A stretch of 34,526 nucleotides of DNA from Pelolinea sp. (GTDB lineage: Bacteria; Chloroflexota; Anaerolineae; Anaerolineales; Anaerolineaceae), in assembly GCA_030655835.1 (NCBI GenBank), contig JAUSPC010000082.1, positions 1 to 34,526 on the forward strand, in the 5' to 3' direction. Below, piece by piece: positions 24,451 to 32,651 of the stretch. Within the stretch, counting starts at the first letter, position 1; every line of letters begins with the position of its first letter. The notes below the pieces were generated by a model. The model did not search any database. It saw only the letters and a list, made by a program, of their open reading frames with translations, and had not been told where the DNA came from. Made by a program: the position numbers and the translations under genes.

Positions 24451-25526
24451 TGAAGGCACCGCATATAGTTCGCAGAAAGATTGTTCAACATGCGTTGAGT
24501 TTTGTCAGCGCCATTATACTGGCGCTTGTTATCGGTCTGGCAATGCTTGCTCTGGATGGTTTCGCGCTTAAAGATGTGATCAACAGCGCCTTCTCCAGCA
24601 CATTTGCCTCCTCGTTCCGCTTTGCCAACATGGTTTCCCGCATGATCATCATCATTCTTGTTGCTCTGGCTGCGGCAATCCCCTTTAAAGCTGGTATCTG
24701 GAATATTGGCGGTGATGGGCAGTTGGCTGTGGGCGGCTTTTTGACGGCGCTGGCAGGTTTTTACATCATCGGGTTACCACCGGTGTTTCATGTGAGTTTG
24801 GCGATTCTGGCGGGAATGTTTGGAGGCGCATTGTGGGCTTCAATCTCCGCTTATATCCGGTTGAAATTCAACGCCAATGAGATCGTCACGACCATTATGA
24901 TGAACTACCTGGCTGTACTACTGACCGGTTATCTGGTCAATTATCCATTCCGCGCCCCGGGATCATCTAACGCAGAAACCTCGTTGATACGAGAATCTGC
25001 TATGCTTACCCGTATGCTGCCCTTATCAAATCTAAGCTCAGGCATGTATGTAGTGCTGGCTGCTTTTCTGATCATCTGCTTCATTGATTGGAAAACCAGC
25101 TGGGGGTACGAATGGCGGGTGCTGGGAGCCAACGATGAGTTTGCCCGTTATGGCGGAGTGAAGGATAAGAGAATGCGTTTTCTTTCCATGATCATCGGCG
25201 GCGCGCTGGCGGGGCTGGCTGGTGCCATCCTTGTTCTGGGTGTCAATCACAAATATATGCTTGGCATGGGCGGGGGTGTCGGATTTACCGGTGTGCTGAT
25301 TGCATTGATCGCGGCGAACAGTCCGATCCTGATCCTGATCGTTTCCATGATCTTTGCCATCCTTCAGAGTGGTATGATCGGTTTGGAATCGAAATTAGGC
25401 GTAGCAACCGAGTACAGCAGCATCTTGCAAAGCGTGATCATTTTACTCGTGATCACTCGCTCACAAGCATGGTCAAGCATCTCGAATTTATTAACCCGTA
25501 GGAGTTTGCATGGAAAACACGATTGA
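24450..25526 (+). CDS. Nucleoside ABC transporter permease 1 (YufP/NupP-like)
   Basis: 358 residues from ATG 24450 (GGAG upstream). About eight to nine membrane helices. The branched-chain-type permease motif EIVTTIMMNYLAVLLTGYLVNY and the EAA-like loop GYEWRVLGANDEFARYGGVKDKRMRFLSMIIGG are characteristic of the BMP-system larger permease. NIGGDGQLAVGGFLTALAG is also typical. It overlaps the second permease gene by 17 bp. Confidence 0.92.
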   Translation: MKAPHIVRRKIVQHALSFVSAIILALVIGLAMLALDGFALKDVINSAFSSTFASSFRFANMVSRMIIIILVALAAAIPFKAGIWNIGGDGQLAVGGFLTALAGFYIIGLPPVFHVSLAILAGMFGGALWASISAYIRLKFNANEIVTTIMMNYLAVLLTGYLVNYPFRAPGSSNAETSLIRESAMLTRMLPLSNLSSGMYVVLAAFLIICFIDWKTSWGYEWRVLGANDEFARYGGVKDKRMRFLSMIIGGALAGLAGAILVLGVNHKYMLGMGGGVGFTGVLIALIAANSPILILIVSMIFAILQSGMIGLESKLGVATEYSSILQSVIILLVITRSQAWSSISNLLTRRSLHGKHD

Positions 25527-26412
25527 ATTTTTGCGCGCATCCATCCGTTTGACAACCCCCCTGCTGATGGCAGCCCTGGGCGGTGCTTTTATGCAGGTCT
25601 CTGGTGTGCCCAACGTGGGCATGGAGGGTATGATGCTGATCGCCGCACTGGTGGGTTATATTTTTTGTTTCACCACCGGCAGCTGGGTGATGGGTCTGTT
25701 CTTTGGTGTTGCTGCTGCCGTGATCGTCGGGATTATCTATGCCATCTTTGTACTGCGCCTTAAAGCTGATATTTTTGCGGTAGGCATCACCCTGAACATC
25801 ATGATGGGCGGTATAGCCGCCTATATCATTCGCCGATATTATGATCAAATATCCATTCTGTTATCGCAGGATGCAAAATTACTGCCGATATTATCTTTTT
25901 CGTTTCTTGATAAGAGTCCCATACTCAATTTGCTTCTGAATAACTATTCGCTTCTGATCCCGATCTCCTTTTTGCTCGTTGCAGCCACATATATTGTCTT
26001 TTATAAGACTCCCTTTGGCTTCTGGCTGCGAGCTGCCGGATCGAATCCTTCAGCGGTCAGCGCCTCCGGAAAGAGCATTACAGGCATTCGTCTGTCTGCC
26101 TTTGTGATCAGCGCAGTGTTCTGCGGCATGGCTGGTGTCCATCTCTCGATGGGTTACCTGGGCATGTTCGCCCTTTCTCTGGTTGCAGGGCGCGGTTTTA
26201 TAGCACTGGCAATCGTCTTGTTTGGCAGCGGGAACCCTATCATAGTGTTAATCGCCAGCCTGATCTTTGGCATTGCAGATGCTGCCAGCCTTCGAATTCC
26301 GACAGAGGTCATCCCGCCGCAATTTCCGCTGATGCTTCCCTATATCATTACCATTCTGGCGATCATATTGATGAGCCGCTATGCCAGGTCATTTACCAGC
26401 AGCGAGCAATGA
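25510..26412 (+). CDS. Nucleoside ABC transporter permease 2 (YufQ/NupQ-like)
   Basis: 300 residues; starts inside the end of permease 1 with TAGGAG just ahead. The N-terminal ASIRLTTPLLMAALGGAFMQVSGVPNVGMEGMM, the loop GFWLRAAGSNPSAVSASGKSITGIRLSAFVIS and the end AGRGFIALAIVLFGSGNP are typical of the smaller BMP-system permease. It forms the heterodimeric channel with permease 1. The PTE-family gene follows after 61 bp. Confidence 0.92.
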   Translation: MENTIEFLRASIRLTTPLLMAALGGAFMQVSGVPNVGMEGMMLIAALVGYIFCFTTGSWVMGLFFGVAAAVIVGIIYAIFVLRLKADIFAVGITLNIMMGGIAAYIIRRYYDQISILLSQDAKLLPILSFSFLDKSPILNLLLNNYSLLIPISFLLVAATYIVFYKTPFGFWLRAAGSNPSAVSASGKSITGIRLSAFVISAVFCGMAGVHLSMGYLGMFALSLVAGRGFIALAIVLFGSGNPIIVLIASLIFGIADAASLRIPTEVIPPQFPLMLPYIITILAIILMSRYARSFTSSEQ

Positions 26413-26473
26413 TCTACCCAGGCAGGGAAATGTACATCATATACCCGTTTGATAAACTCCAGGAATTCATAGT

Positions 26474-27496
26474 ATGCCTTCTGTAATGGGTGTAAAAGGA
26501 CCAATAGCCGAAAGTGATCTCGGATTAACACTACCGCATGAGCATCTGTTTGTTGACCTGAGCTGTTACTGTCCGTCTGAACCGCAGAATGAAGTGGGAA
26601 AGGAGTTTTATCACAGGGAGGTATCGCTTTCGATCCGCGATCAGGTTGTTGATCACCCCTGGGACATTGTGGACAATACCCGCTTGAATAACCTCTCCAC
26701 AGCCATTGAGGAGGTGCTCTTGTATGCAGCGCTGGGTGGAAAAACGATCACCGATCTGTCTTGTTGCACAGCCATGGGTCGTTTACCGGAGGGGCTGCTG
26801 AAGGTGGCGGAAAACACAGGTATCAACGTGATCATGTCGTGCGGGCGGTATACTTTGCCTTCTATGACAGAGCAAGATAGGCGTATGAGCGTGGCTGATG
26901 TGGAAGCGCAGATATTTAATGAATTTATAAATGGCGCGAACGGCATCATGCCTGGTTTGCTCAAATCCGGTTTCACATCCAAAATTGACCATGATGCAGA
27001 AATCTGCACCTTGCGCGCAGTCGGACGTGTGCAATGCAGGGTGGGCTGTGCGGTCGCCATTCACCCGTATATTTGGGAATCTGAAAGCCACCTCATCCTT
27101 GACATCCTGGAAGAGGAAGGCTGCGACCTGAAGCGGGTCATCCTCTGCCATCAGGATTATCTGGGTATCAAATCCGATTACCTGAACTCGCTCTGCAAGC
27201 GCGGGGCTTATCTTGAATTTGACACTTTCGGCTGCGGTTGGATCAATGATGCGATGTGGCAGCAGACCGACGCTGTAAAAATTGGTTTCCTTAAAGAGCA
27301 GGTTAAATTAGGGAATGCGGACCATCTCCTGATCTCCGGTGATATTTGTTTGAAGATCATGCTTGCAACATGGGGCGGTACAGGATATGCACACATTCCA
27401 AAAACACTAATCCCTGCGATGCGGACAGCCGGTTTTAGCAATGATCTGATACATTTATTGACAGTTGAAAATCCTTCACGGGTTTATTGCCATTAA
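26474..27496 (+). CDS. Phosphotriesterase-family metal-dependent hydrolase
   Basis: 340 residues, amidohydrolase-type TIM barrel. Metal-ligand candidates are H22-E-H24 in LTLPHEHLFVDLS, the His of AIHPYIW, the His of ILCHQDYL and the Asp of LISGDICLK. The bridging Lys is probably in the GLLKSGFTSK strand. The AGGKTITDLS segment (LGGKTITDLSCC here) is typical of PTE homologues and lactonases. These enzymes hydrolyse lactones or phosphoesters. In this cluster a sugar-lactone or nucleoside-derived substrate is likely, but nothing in the sequence decides. RBS AGGAA; co-directional with the importer. Confidence 0.85.
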   Translation: MPSVMGVKGPIAESDLGLTLPHEHLFVDLSCYCPSEPQNEVGKEFYHREVSLSIRDQVVDHPWDIVDNTRLNNLSTAIEEVLLYAALGGKTITDLSCCTAMGRLPEGLLKVAENTGINVIMSCGRYTLPSMTEQDRRMSVADVEAQIFNEFINGANGIMPGLLKSGFTSKIDHDAEICTLRAVGRVQCRVGCAVAIHPYIWESESHLILDILEEEGCDLKRVILCHQDYLGIKSDYLNSLCKRGAYLEFDTFGCGWINDAMWQQTDAVKIGFLKEQVKLGNADHLLISGDICLKIMLATWGGTGYAHIPKTLIPAMRTAGFSNDLIHLLTVENPSRVYCH

Positions 27497-27518
27497 CCAT
27501 TCATTTAGAGGTGTATGT

Positions 27519-27545
27519 ATGACTGAGATACAAAAAAGATTATGA
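27519..27545 (+). CDS. Eight-codon mini-cistron coupled to the PfkB start
   Basis: ATG 27519 has AGAGGTG 5 nt upstream and reads eight codons before a TGA that overlaps the next ATG (ATGA at 27542-27545). The PfkB gene has no good Shine-Dalgarno of its own, so ribosomes may reach it by reinitiation from this frame. Function inferred from layout only. Confidence 0.4.
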   Translation: MTEIQKRL

Positions 27546-28513
27546 ATGTGGATATTTTGGGGATCGGTGATGCGCTGGTGGATCTCTCGACGCGTGCCTC
27601 ACAACTGCCCCCGCGCGGCGGTAACATCTGGAGCACAGCGGTCAGCCTCAGCCCTGGCGGAACAACCGCCAACATTGCCGCCAACGCTACTAGGCTGGGC
27701 ATCCGTTCTGGGTTTATCGGCTGTGTGGGGGATGATCCATACGGCCAGTACATCATCAGTGAATTCAATAAGGTGGGTGTGGATACAAGTGGGATCATCG
27801 TCCGACTGGGTACCTTTACCGGCATTGTCTTAGCAATCATTGATGATACCGGAGAGCGTACCTTTATTGCCTGCGCAAAAGGAGCCGCGCACACATTGCT
27901 GCGTGTCGAGGATTTGCAGGCGCTTGATCTTCAATCCATCCCGGTTGTGTATGCCACGGGTGTATGTCTGGTGGAGGAACCTGCCCGTACTGCACTGCTG
28001 GCTGCCCTTGAGCAGGCACACACCGCCGGATGTCTGGTTTATTATGATCCCAACTTACGCCTTGAGGGAAATATCTTTTCCTTTGAACTGCGTGAAGCAC
28101 AGTGGAAAGCCATTGCCCAGGCAGATGTGGTCTTGATCGGAGACGAAGAAATGCGGCTGATGTTTGAGGGTGTATCCTCCCGGGATGGGGTGGAAAGGCT
28201 GCGAAAGGTAGGAGTTGACATCGTGGTCATCAAGCAGGGCGAGCAGGGAGCCACACTGTACAGCAACGCCGGTGAAGATCACTGCCCTGCTTTCCAGGTG
28301 CCGGTGGTCAGCACGGCCGGCGCCGGCGATTCCTTCGATGCCGGCTTTATTGTCGCCCGCCAGTGCAACGCCAACCTTCATGATTCACTCGTATATGCCT
28401 GTGCCGTTGCAGCGATCAAAGTCACCCGCCACGGCTCACGTTCGGTTCCGGATCATGGCGAAGTAATGGCATTTCTGGCAGAGCGCGGACAGCCTATAAA
28501 TATGTTAAGGTGA
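27542..28513 (+). CDS. PfkB-family carbohydrate/nucleoside kinase (ribokinase-like)
   Basis: 323 residues. N-terminal strand DILGIGDALVDLS, the glycine pair signature SLSPGGTTANIAANATRLG (PfkB signature 1) and the ATP/anion-hole motif STAGAGDSFDAGF with catalytic D263 (signature 2). DVVLIGDEEMRLMF and VVIKQGEQGATLY are typical of ribokinase, adenosine kinase and pseudouridine kinase relatives. It likely phosphorylates the imported sugar or nucleoside after the PTE-like step. Start at 27542 overlaps the mini-cistron stop. Last gene before a decayed 1-kb gap. Confidence 0.9.
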   Translation: MNVDILGIGDALVDLSTRASQLPPRGGNIWSTAVSLSPGGTTANIAANATRLGIRSGFIGCVGDDPYGQYIISEFNKVGVDTSGIIVRLGTFTGIVLAIIDDTGERTFIACAKGAAHTLLRVEDLQALDLQSIPVVYATGVCLVEEPARTALLAALEQAHTAGCLVYYDPNLRLEGNIFSFELREAQWKAIAQADVVLIGDEEMRLMFEGVSSRDGVERLRKVGVDIVVIKQGEQGATLYSNAGEDHCPAFQVPVVSTAGAGDSFDAGFIVARQCNANLHDSLVYACAVAAIKVTRHGSRSVPDHGEVMAFLAERGQPINMLR

Positions 28514-28989
28514 CGAATCCATGATACCCGGCATTATACTAACACACCACTGATCAATCACCACAAACCTACTCAACTACACCATTTCAAATTAAACACG
28601 ACCACTGCCTCGAGCATCCTTTGCAGGTCAACCAGGTCCAATGAATAACCCAGCTCATCGACTACCACCATCCATTTATGTGATTTCACCAGCACAGTCT
28701 ACAGAACATCGACAACTGATATGTCAGGCGGGGCGGCAAGCGCTCTGGGAGATATAAACTCAGAGGCGCCGTTCCTTTTCCGTGAGGTGGATTGCAGATA
28801 ATACGCAGTGCCTCCAGCATCCCACGCCGTTTGGTCGGCTGAATCCGAGCAATCGCATCTGAATCGCTAAATAGACCAATGGCATTTTTCAGGTATCAGT
28901 AATCTGTGGTTTTCTGGCATTTCTACCTCCTTTTCCTATCGTTATAAATTGGCAAACGTATTAGATTCCATGAAAATTATCACCTGTTT

Positions 28990-29063
28990 GGGGTTTTGTG
29001 GCTCAGTGGTAGGCTTAGGGAATCCATAAGCCCTTTGTCATAGATTCAAATCATCCCATCGCC
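28990..29063 (+). pseudogene. Degenerate tRNA-like sequence (tRNA-Met-like)
   Basis: GGGG followed by TGGCTCAGTGGTAG, a typical tRNA D-arm, then GGCTTA/TAAGCC pairing around a loop that contains CCAT, and AGATTCAAATC like a T-loop. The acceptor ends do not pair, the anticodon loop is too long and the T stem is broken. It is probably a relic and not a functional tRNA. Confidence 0.5.
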
Positions 29064-29283
29064 TTTTTTGTTGCATGCCAGGGGAGGAAAAAAAGGACAG
29101 TATCTGACTTTTGTCCTTTCTTCAAATATCAGTCAAACCCCCAAATTTAATACCACTCATCAATAGATTTAAATACACGAAAATTTATGTTGCCTTTCCT
29201 GTTTTCATCCGCAACCCCTGCGAAAAAAAATTTTTATCTTGGACTAAAGAAAAAATATGGGTGTATCTCAGCTCGTTAAACTC

Positions 29284-29329
29284 TCGGTAAAACGCCAATT
29301 ATTGATCGATAAGTAATGTGTCAAGTTGC
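29284..29329 (+). repeat. Dispersed repeat R1, copy B (46 bp)
   Basis: Direct repeat of 10254-10299 (39 of 46 bases, last 24 identical). It lies between the tRNA-like relic and the second BMP unit. Confidence 0.75.
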
Positions 29330-29456
29330 AATCCGAATGAAATGGGCAGTGATAGCTCAGATCATACAATCTGTAAGCATTCATCAATTTAGAACCAAGA
29401 TATCATGCCAAAGTAGTCATGATCCGGTGTGGTCACTATTAGGTATTACCTAAAGA

Positions 29457-29465
29457 AAAGGAGGT
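29457..29465 (+). promoter_or_regulatory. Orphan Shine-Dalgarno (AAAGGAGGT) in the second BMP lipoprotein leader
   Basis: Lies 78 nt before the ATG at 29543, which has its own AGGAGA. No start codon follows at usable distance (the next bases are AAGGATAATAAG). Confidence 0.6.
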
Positions 29466-29542
29466 AAGGATAATAAGATAAACACAACATCACAACTCTT
29501 TCAAAAAAAGTATTACAGTCGATTAAACAAATAGGAGAAAAA

Positions 29543-30598
29543 ATGAATAAGTTTTTGAAGTATTTATCTTTAGCCCTGGTGTTGGTCTTTTTGATCACCG
29601 CTTGCGGTGCACCGGCACCAGAAGCTCCCGCCGTTGTTGAGGAACTGCCTGAAATCGAAGAGGTTGAGGAAGTTGAAGAATTGGTTGCTGTAGAACCGCT
29701 TACCGTAGCAGTTGTTTCGCCCAGTGCCATCAATGACTTTGCCTTCACTCAGAGCATTTATGACGGCATGGTCGCCCTCCAGGAATCAATGGGCGGACCT
29801 GATTCTTTAGATTTCGACTACTCAGAAAATATGTTTGTGGTTGATGATGCTGCCGCAGCCATTCGAGACTATGCTTCGCAGGGGTATGGCATGGTGATCG
29901 CTCACGGTTCCCAGTGTGGGTCCTCACTGCAGGAAATCGCGCCGGACTTCCCTGAGACCAGCTTTGCCTGGGGTACAACCGTCGACACCTTCGGTATCTC
30001 CAACATTTTCGCCTATGAAGCAGCTTCCCAACAGGGTGGCTATGTCAATGGCGTCATGGCGGCCCTGCTGACCAAGAGCAAGGTGATCGGTGTGGTTGGC
30101 CCAATTGAAACCGGTGATGCCAAACTGTACGTGGATGGTTTTGTGGCCGGTGTAAAGGCAACCGATCCGGATATTGAAGTGAGAGTAACTTATATCGGCT
30201 CTTTCTCTGATGTCGCTCTGGCATCTGAAGCCGCGACGACTCATATTGCCGCAGGCGCCGATGTATTGACTGGCACGGCACAGATGGTCGTCGGAGCCAT
30301 AGGCAAAGCTGAGGAAGCCGGTGCGTTATGGTTCGGCACCCAGTCTGACCAGTCATCTTTTGCACCGAATGCTGTAGTGGCAAGCCAGGTCTATCACTGG
30401 GAAGTGATCCTCAAGGAAATCGTTGCACTGAGGGCAGATGGGATTCTTGGCGGTCAATCGTTTATTGCCAGCCTGGAAAATGGTGGTCAGGTGATGGCAT
30501 TCAATTCAGATTTTGACCTGCCCGTAGACGTTAGGGCAGCTGCTGATGCGGCCATCCAGGGGATCATTGACGGCACCATCACGATCGAACTACCCTAA
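29543..30598 (+). CDS. BMP-family ABC transporter substrate-binding lipoprotein, copy 2
   Basis: 351 residues. Signal peptide with lipobox LITAC (C21), then a strongly acidic linker (residues 30-52, many Glu) before LTVAVVSPSAINDFAFTQSIYDGM. VVGPIETGDAKLYVDGFVAGVKA, GADVLTGTAQMVVGAIGKAEE and NGGQVMAFNSDFDLP are BMP-family segments. It is clearly diverged from copy 1, so it probably binds a different ligand. An ATPase gene follows, but no permease genes. RBS AGGAGA. Confidence 0.92.
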   Translation: MNKFLKYLSLALVLVFLITACGAPAPEAPAVVEELPEIEEVEEVEELVAVEPLTVAVVSPSAINDFAFTQSIYDGMVALQESMGGPDSLDFDYSENMFVVDDAAAAIRDYASQGYGMVIAHGSQCGSSLQEIAPDFPETSFAWGTTVDTFGISNIFAYEAASQQGGYVNGVMAALLTKSKVIGVVGPIETGDAKLYVDGFVAGVKATDPDIEVRVTYIGSFSDVALASEAATTHIAAGADVLTGTAQMVVGAIGKAEEAGALWFGTQSDQSSFAPNAVVASQVYHWEVILKEIVALRADGILGGQSFIASLENGGQVMAFNSDFDLPVDVRAAADAAIQGIIDGTITIELP

Positions 30599-30621
30599 GA
30601 GGTGACAAAGTAATTTAATTC

Positions 30622-30653
30622 GATTTCGGAAGTCCATCAGGACTTCCGAAATC
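30622..30653 (+). terminator. Long hairpin after the second BMP gene
   Basis: A perfect 14-bp stem (GATTTCGGAAGTCC / GGACTTCCGAAATC) with a 4-nt loop, followed by TTAAAAC with no long T-run. As after copy 1, it lies between lipoprotein and ATPase, so it more likely protects the upstream mRNA than stops transcription fully. Confidence 0.65.
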
Positions 30654-30680
30654 TTAAAACACAGTATCTAGGTTGGCACA

Positions 30681-32243
30681 ATGATTTATTTAAATAAACT
30701 TCCTTCCGGTCAAACACGAATTGATTTAATGGAAATGCGCGGAATCACCAAACGTTTCCCCGGTGTTCTCGCTAACGACAATGTGGACTTTGATGTCAGG
30801 TCGTCCGAAGTTCACGCCTTGCTCGGTGAAAACGGTGCCGGGAAGAGCACATTGATGAAAATTCTCTATGGTATGTATCAACAAAATGAAGGAAATATCT
30901 TTATCAATGGAAAGCGTGTCGATATTTCTTCACCAACGGATGCGATCAAACTTGGCATTGGCATGATCCACCAACACTTCATGCTGGTGCCCACTTTGAC
31001 TGTGGCAGAAAACGTGGCATTGGGGTTACCCTCGTCACGCGGCCCCCTGACCGATCTCGACCGCGTGTCCAAACGGATTCTGGATTTAGCTGATACATAC
31101 GGATTGCGGATCGAACCGGATGCCTATATTTGGCAGCTCTCCGTAGGTCAGCAGCAACGAGTAGAGATCATCAAAGCACTCTATCGCGGTGCTGCCTTGT
31201 TGATCCTTGATGAACCCACTGCCGTCCTCACTCCCCAGGAGGTGGACGAGCTGTTTGCGATCATGCACCAGGTGGTAGAAGATGGTTATGCACTCATTTT
31301 TATTTCTCATAAATTACATGAAGTGGTTGAAATCAGCAACCGTGTGACAGTCCTGCGCAATGGTCAAAAGATCGGGACGCGGCCGACTTCCAAGATAACA
31401 AAAAAAACCCTCGCCAAGTGGATGGTGGGGCGTGATATTGAATTCATTACCAGCACCGATCATGTGGTCATGGGTGAAATCCGTTTGAAACTTGAAAATG
31501 TTTCCTGTGAAAGTGACCGCGGTACACAGGGTTTACGCGATGTCAGTCTTGAAGTTCATTCCGGTGAGACCCTGGGAATTGCTGGTGTTTCCGGTAATGG
31601 TCAGCGGGAATTAGCAGAGGTGATGGCAGGCTTGAGAAGATCGACCGCTGGGTGGGTTTATTTAGAAGGTGAGGATGTGACTGGTTTTGCGGCAGGCGAA
31701 CTGATCGAGCGGATGTTATCCTATATCCCTGAGGAAAGAATGCGCGATGGTATGATCAAGAATTTTACCATCGCGGAAAACATGATCCTGCGTGAACACC
31801 ATAAATCGCACTTCTCCCAACATGGTTTCTTAAAATTAAAGGATATCGCCGTGCATACGGATAAATTGATTGATCGATTTCAAGTCAAAACACCTTCACA
31901 AAAAACACTGGCAAAAAGTCTATCTGGAGGCAATATTCAAAAAATCGTATTGGCGCGGGAGATTTCCAGAAACCCCCGCACCATCGTCGCAGCACAGCCA
32001 ACCCGAGGACTCGACATCGGTGCAACGGAATATGTTCGCGAACAATTGATAATACAGCGAAATAACGGTGCAGCTGTTTTACTGATCTCTGAAGACCTGG
32101 ATGAAATCCTGGCGCTCTCAGATCGCATAGCCGTGATCTATGAAGGCAAGATCATGGATATTCTTTCCCGGGAAGAAGCAACAAAGCAAAAACTTGGTTT
32201 GTTGATGGCTGGCGTGATTCCTGAAGAAACAGCCGCCGATTAA
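30681..32243 (+). CDS. Nucleoside/sugar ABC transporter ATPase (two-domain), second system
   Basis: 520 residues. Domain 1: Walker A GENGAGKST, IGMIHQHFMLVPTLTVAEN, signature LSVGQQQRVEI, LLILDEPTAVLTP. Domain 2: GVSGNGQRELAEVM, LSGGNIQKIVLAREI, VAAQPTRGLD. All are typical of BMP-system ATPases. Motifs are more canonical than in the first ATPase. M1 or the in-frame Met at 30729 could be the start; a weak AGGTTGG precedes the first. The gene stops at 32243 and a foreign epimerase fragment begins at the very next base, where the permease genes would be expected. It may use the permeases of the first system or be orphaned. Confidence 0.92.
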   Translation: MIYLNKLPSGQTRIDLMEMRGITKRFPGVLANDNVDFDVRSSEVHALLGENGAGKSTLMKILYGMYQQNEGNIFINGKRVDISSPTDAIKLGIGMIHQHFMLVPTLTVAENVALGLPSSRGPLTDLDRVSKRILDLADTYGLRIEPDAYIWQLSVGQQQRVEIIKALYRGAALLILDEPTAVLTPQEVDELFAIMHQVVEDGYALIFISHKLHEVVEISNRVTVLRNGQKIGTRPTSKITKKTLAKWMVGRDIEFITSTDHVVMGEIRLKLENVSCESDRGTQGLRDVSLEVHSGETLGIAGVSGNGQRELAEVMAGLRRSTAGWVYLEGEDVTGFAAGELIERMLSYIPEERMRDGMIKNFTIAENMILREHHKSHFSQHGFLKLKDIAVHTDKLIDRFQVKTPSQKTLAKSLSGGNIQKIVLAREISRNPRTIVAAQPTRGLDIGATEYVREQLIIQRNNGAAVLLISEDLDEILALSDRIAVIYEGKIMDILSREEATKQKLGLLMAGVIPEETAAD

Positions 32244-32345
32244 ATTTTTGGAAAAATGCGCTTGGCATCAAACTGGATCATGTGGAAGATGTCCCCTCCC
32301 AAAAAGCGAAAGTCACCTTCCTGCCGATTGGAGAGAGTGAATCGA
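32244..32345 (+). pseudogene. Fragment of a methylmalonyl-CoA epimerase gene
   Basis: About 102 bp align with 5137-5238 inside the epimerase gene at roughly 92 percent identity. In frame it would read FWKNALGIKLDHVEDV, then KVTFLPIGESE. Several differences are synonymous third-position changes (CTG/CTT, GGG/GGC, GGG/GGA), as between homologous genes under selection and not as random decay. Both ends break off inside the gene. It begins directly after the ATPase stop. Confidence 0.85.
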
Positions 32346-32592
32346 GGGTTACTCTTTTTCAGTCGATTGACTTTTGAAAAATTTCTTCAAACTCATCATA
32401 AACGACTTCAAAAATACTCCTTTTATGCGTTTGATCAAAACCACCTTCTCAATGATCTGATGCGTCCTGGGTCGTGTATCAAACTTTCTACACCATCAAA
32501 GAGCTGCACTCAGGTGGGTAACTTATTACTCCGAAAAGAATTACATTTATAACCTGGAATTGAAATAAAATTGGGTATAAGGTTATCTTCAT
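32346..32592. other. Non-coding or decayed sequence after the epimerase fragment
   Basis: About 250 bp with no frame I can assign. The minus strand has a short open stretch that ends around KKFFKSQSTEKE, without recognisable homology. I see no promoter or hairpin here before the terminator at 32593. Confidence 0.4.
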
Positions 32593-32628
32593 AAAGAAAA
32601 TGGAAGGTGCAGTGTATGCACCTTCCAT
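32593..32628 (-). terminator. Rho-independent terminator of the uracil/xanthine permease gene
   Basis: Perfect 12-bp stem (ATGGAAGGTGCA / TGCACCTTCCAT), 5-nt loop. Read on the minus strand it is followed by TTTTCTTT. It lies 23 bp beyond the stop of the minus-strand gene. Confidence 0.85.
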
Positions 32629-32651
32629 AGTTAGTTCGTTGTGCTTTTAGT

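Larger units (their letters stand above)
28514..29542. other. 1-kb gap with decayed sequence, tRNA-like relic, repeat and leader
   Basis: No intact gene is seen. On the minus strand a good GGAGGT (28925-28930) precedes ATG 28920, but the frame stops after 17 codons at 28867. Further minus-strand open stretches (about 28870-28700, and LVKSHKWMVVVDELGYSL near 28690-28630) are in shifted frames, so this looks like a broken gene I cannot identify. Then follow a tRNA-like sequence (28990-29063), repeat R1 copy B (29284-29329) and the leader of the second BMP gene. Confidence 0.5.

Noticed and set aside
25453-25848. 131-codon minus-strand open frame rich in His
   Set aside because: It is antisense to the permease genes and lacks any domain; the His-rich look comes from reversed membrane codons.
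26653-27151. Minus-strand open frames of 122 and 135 codons
   Set aside because: They overlap each other in different frames and oppose the clear phosphotriesterase-family gene.
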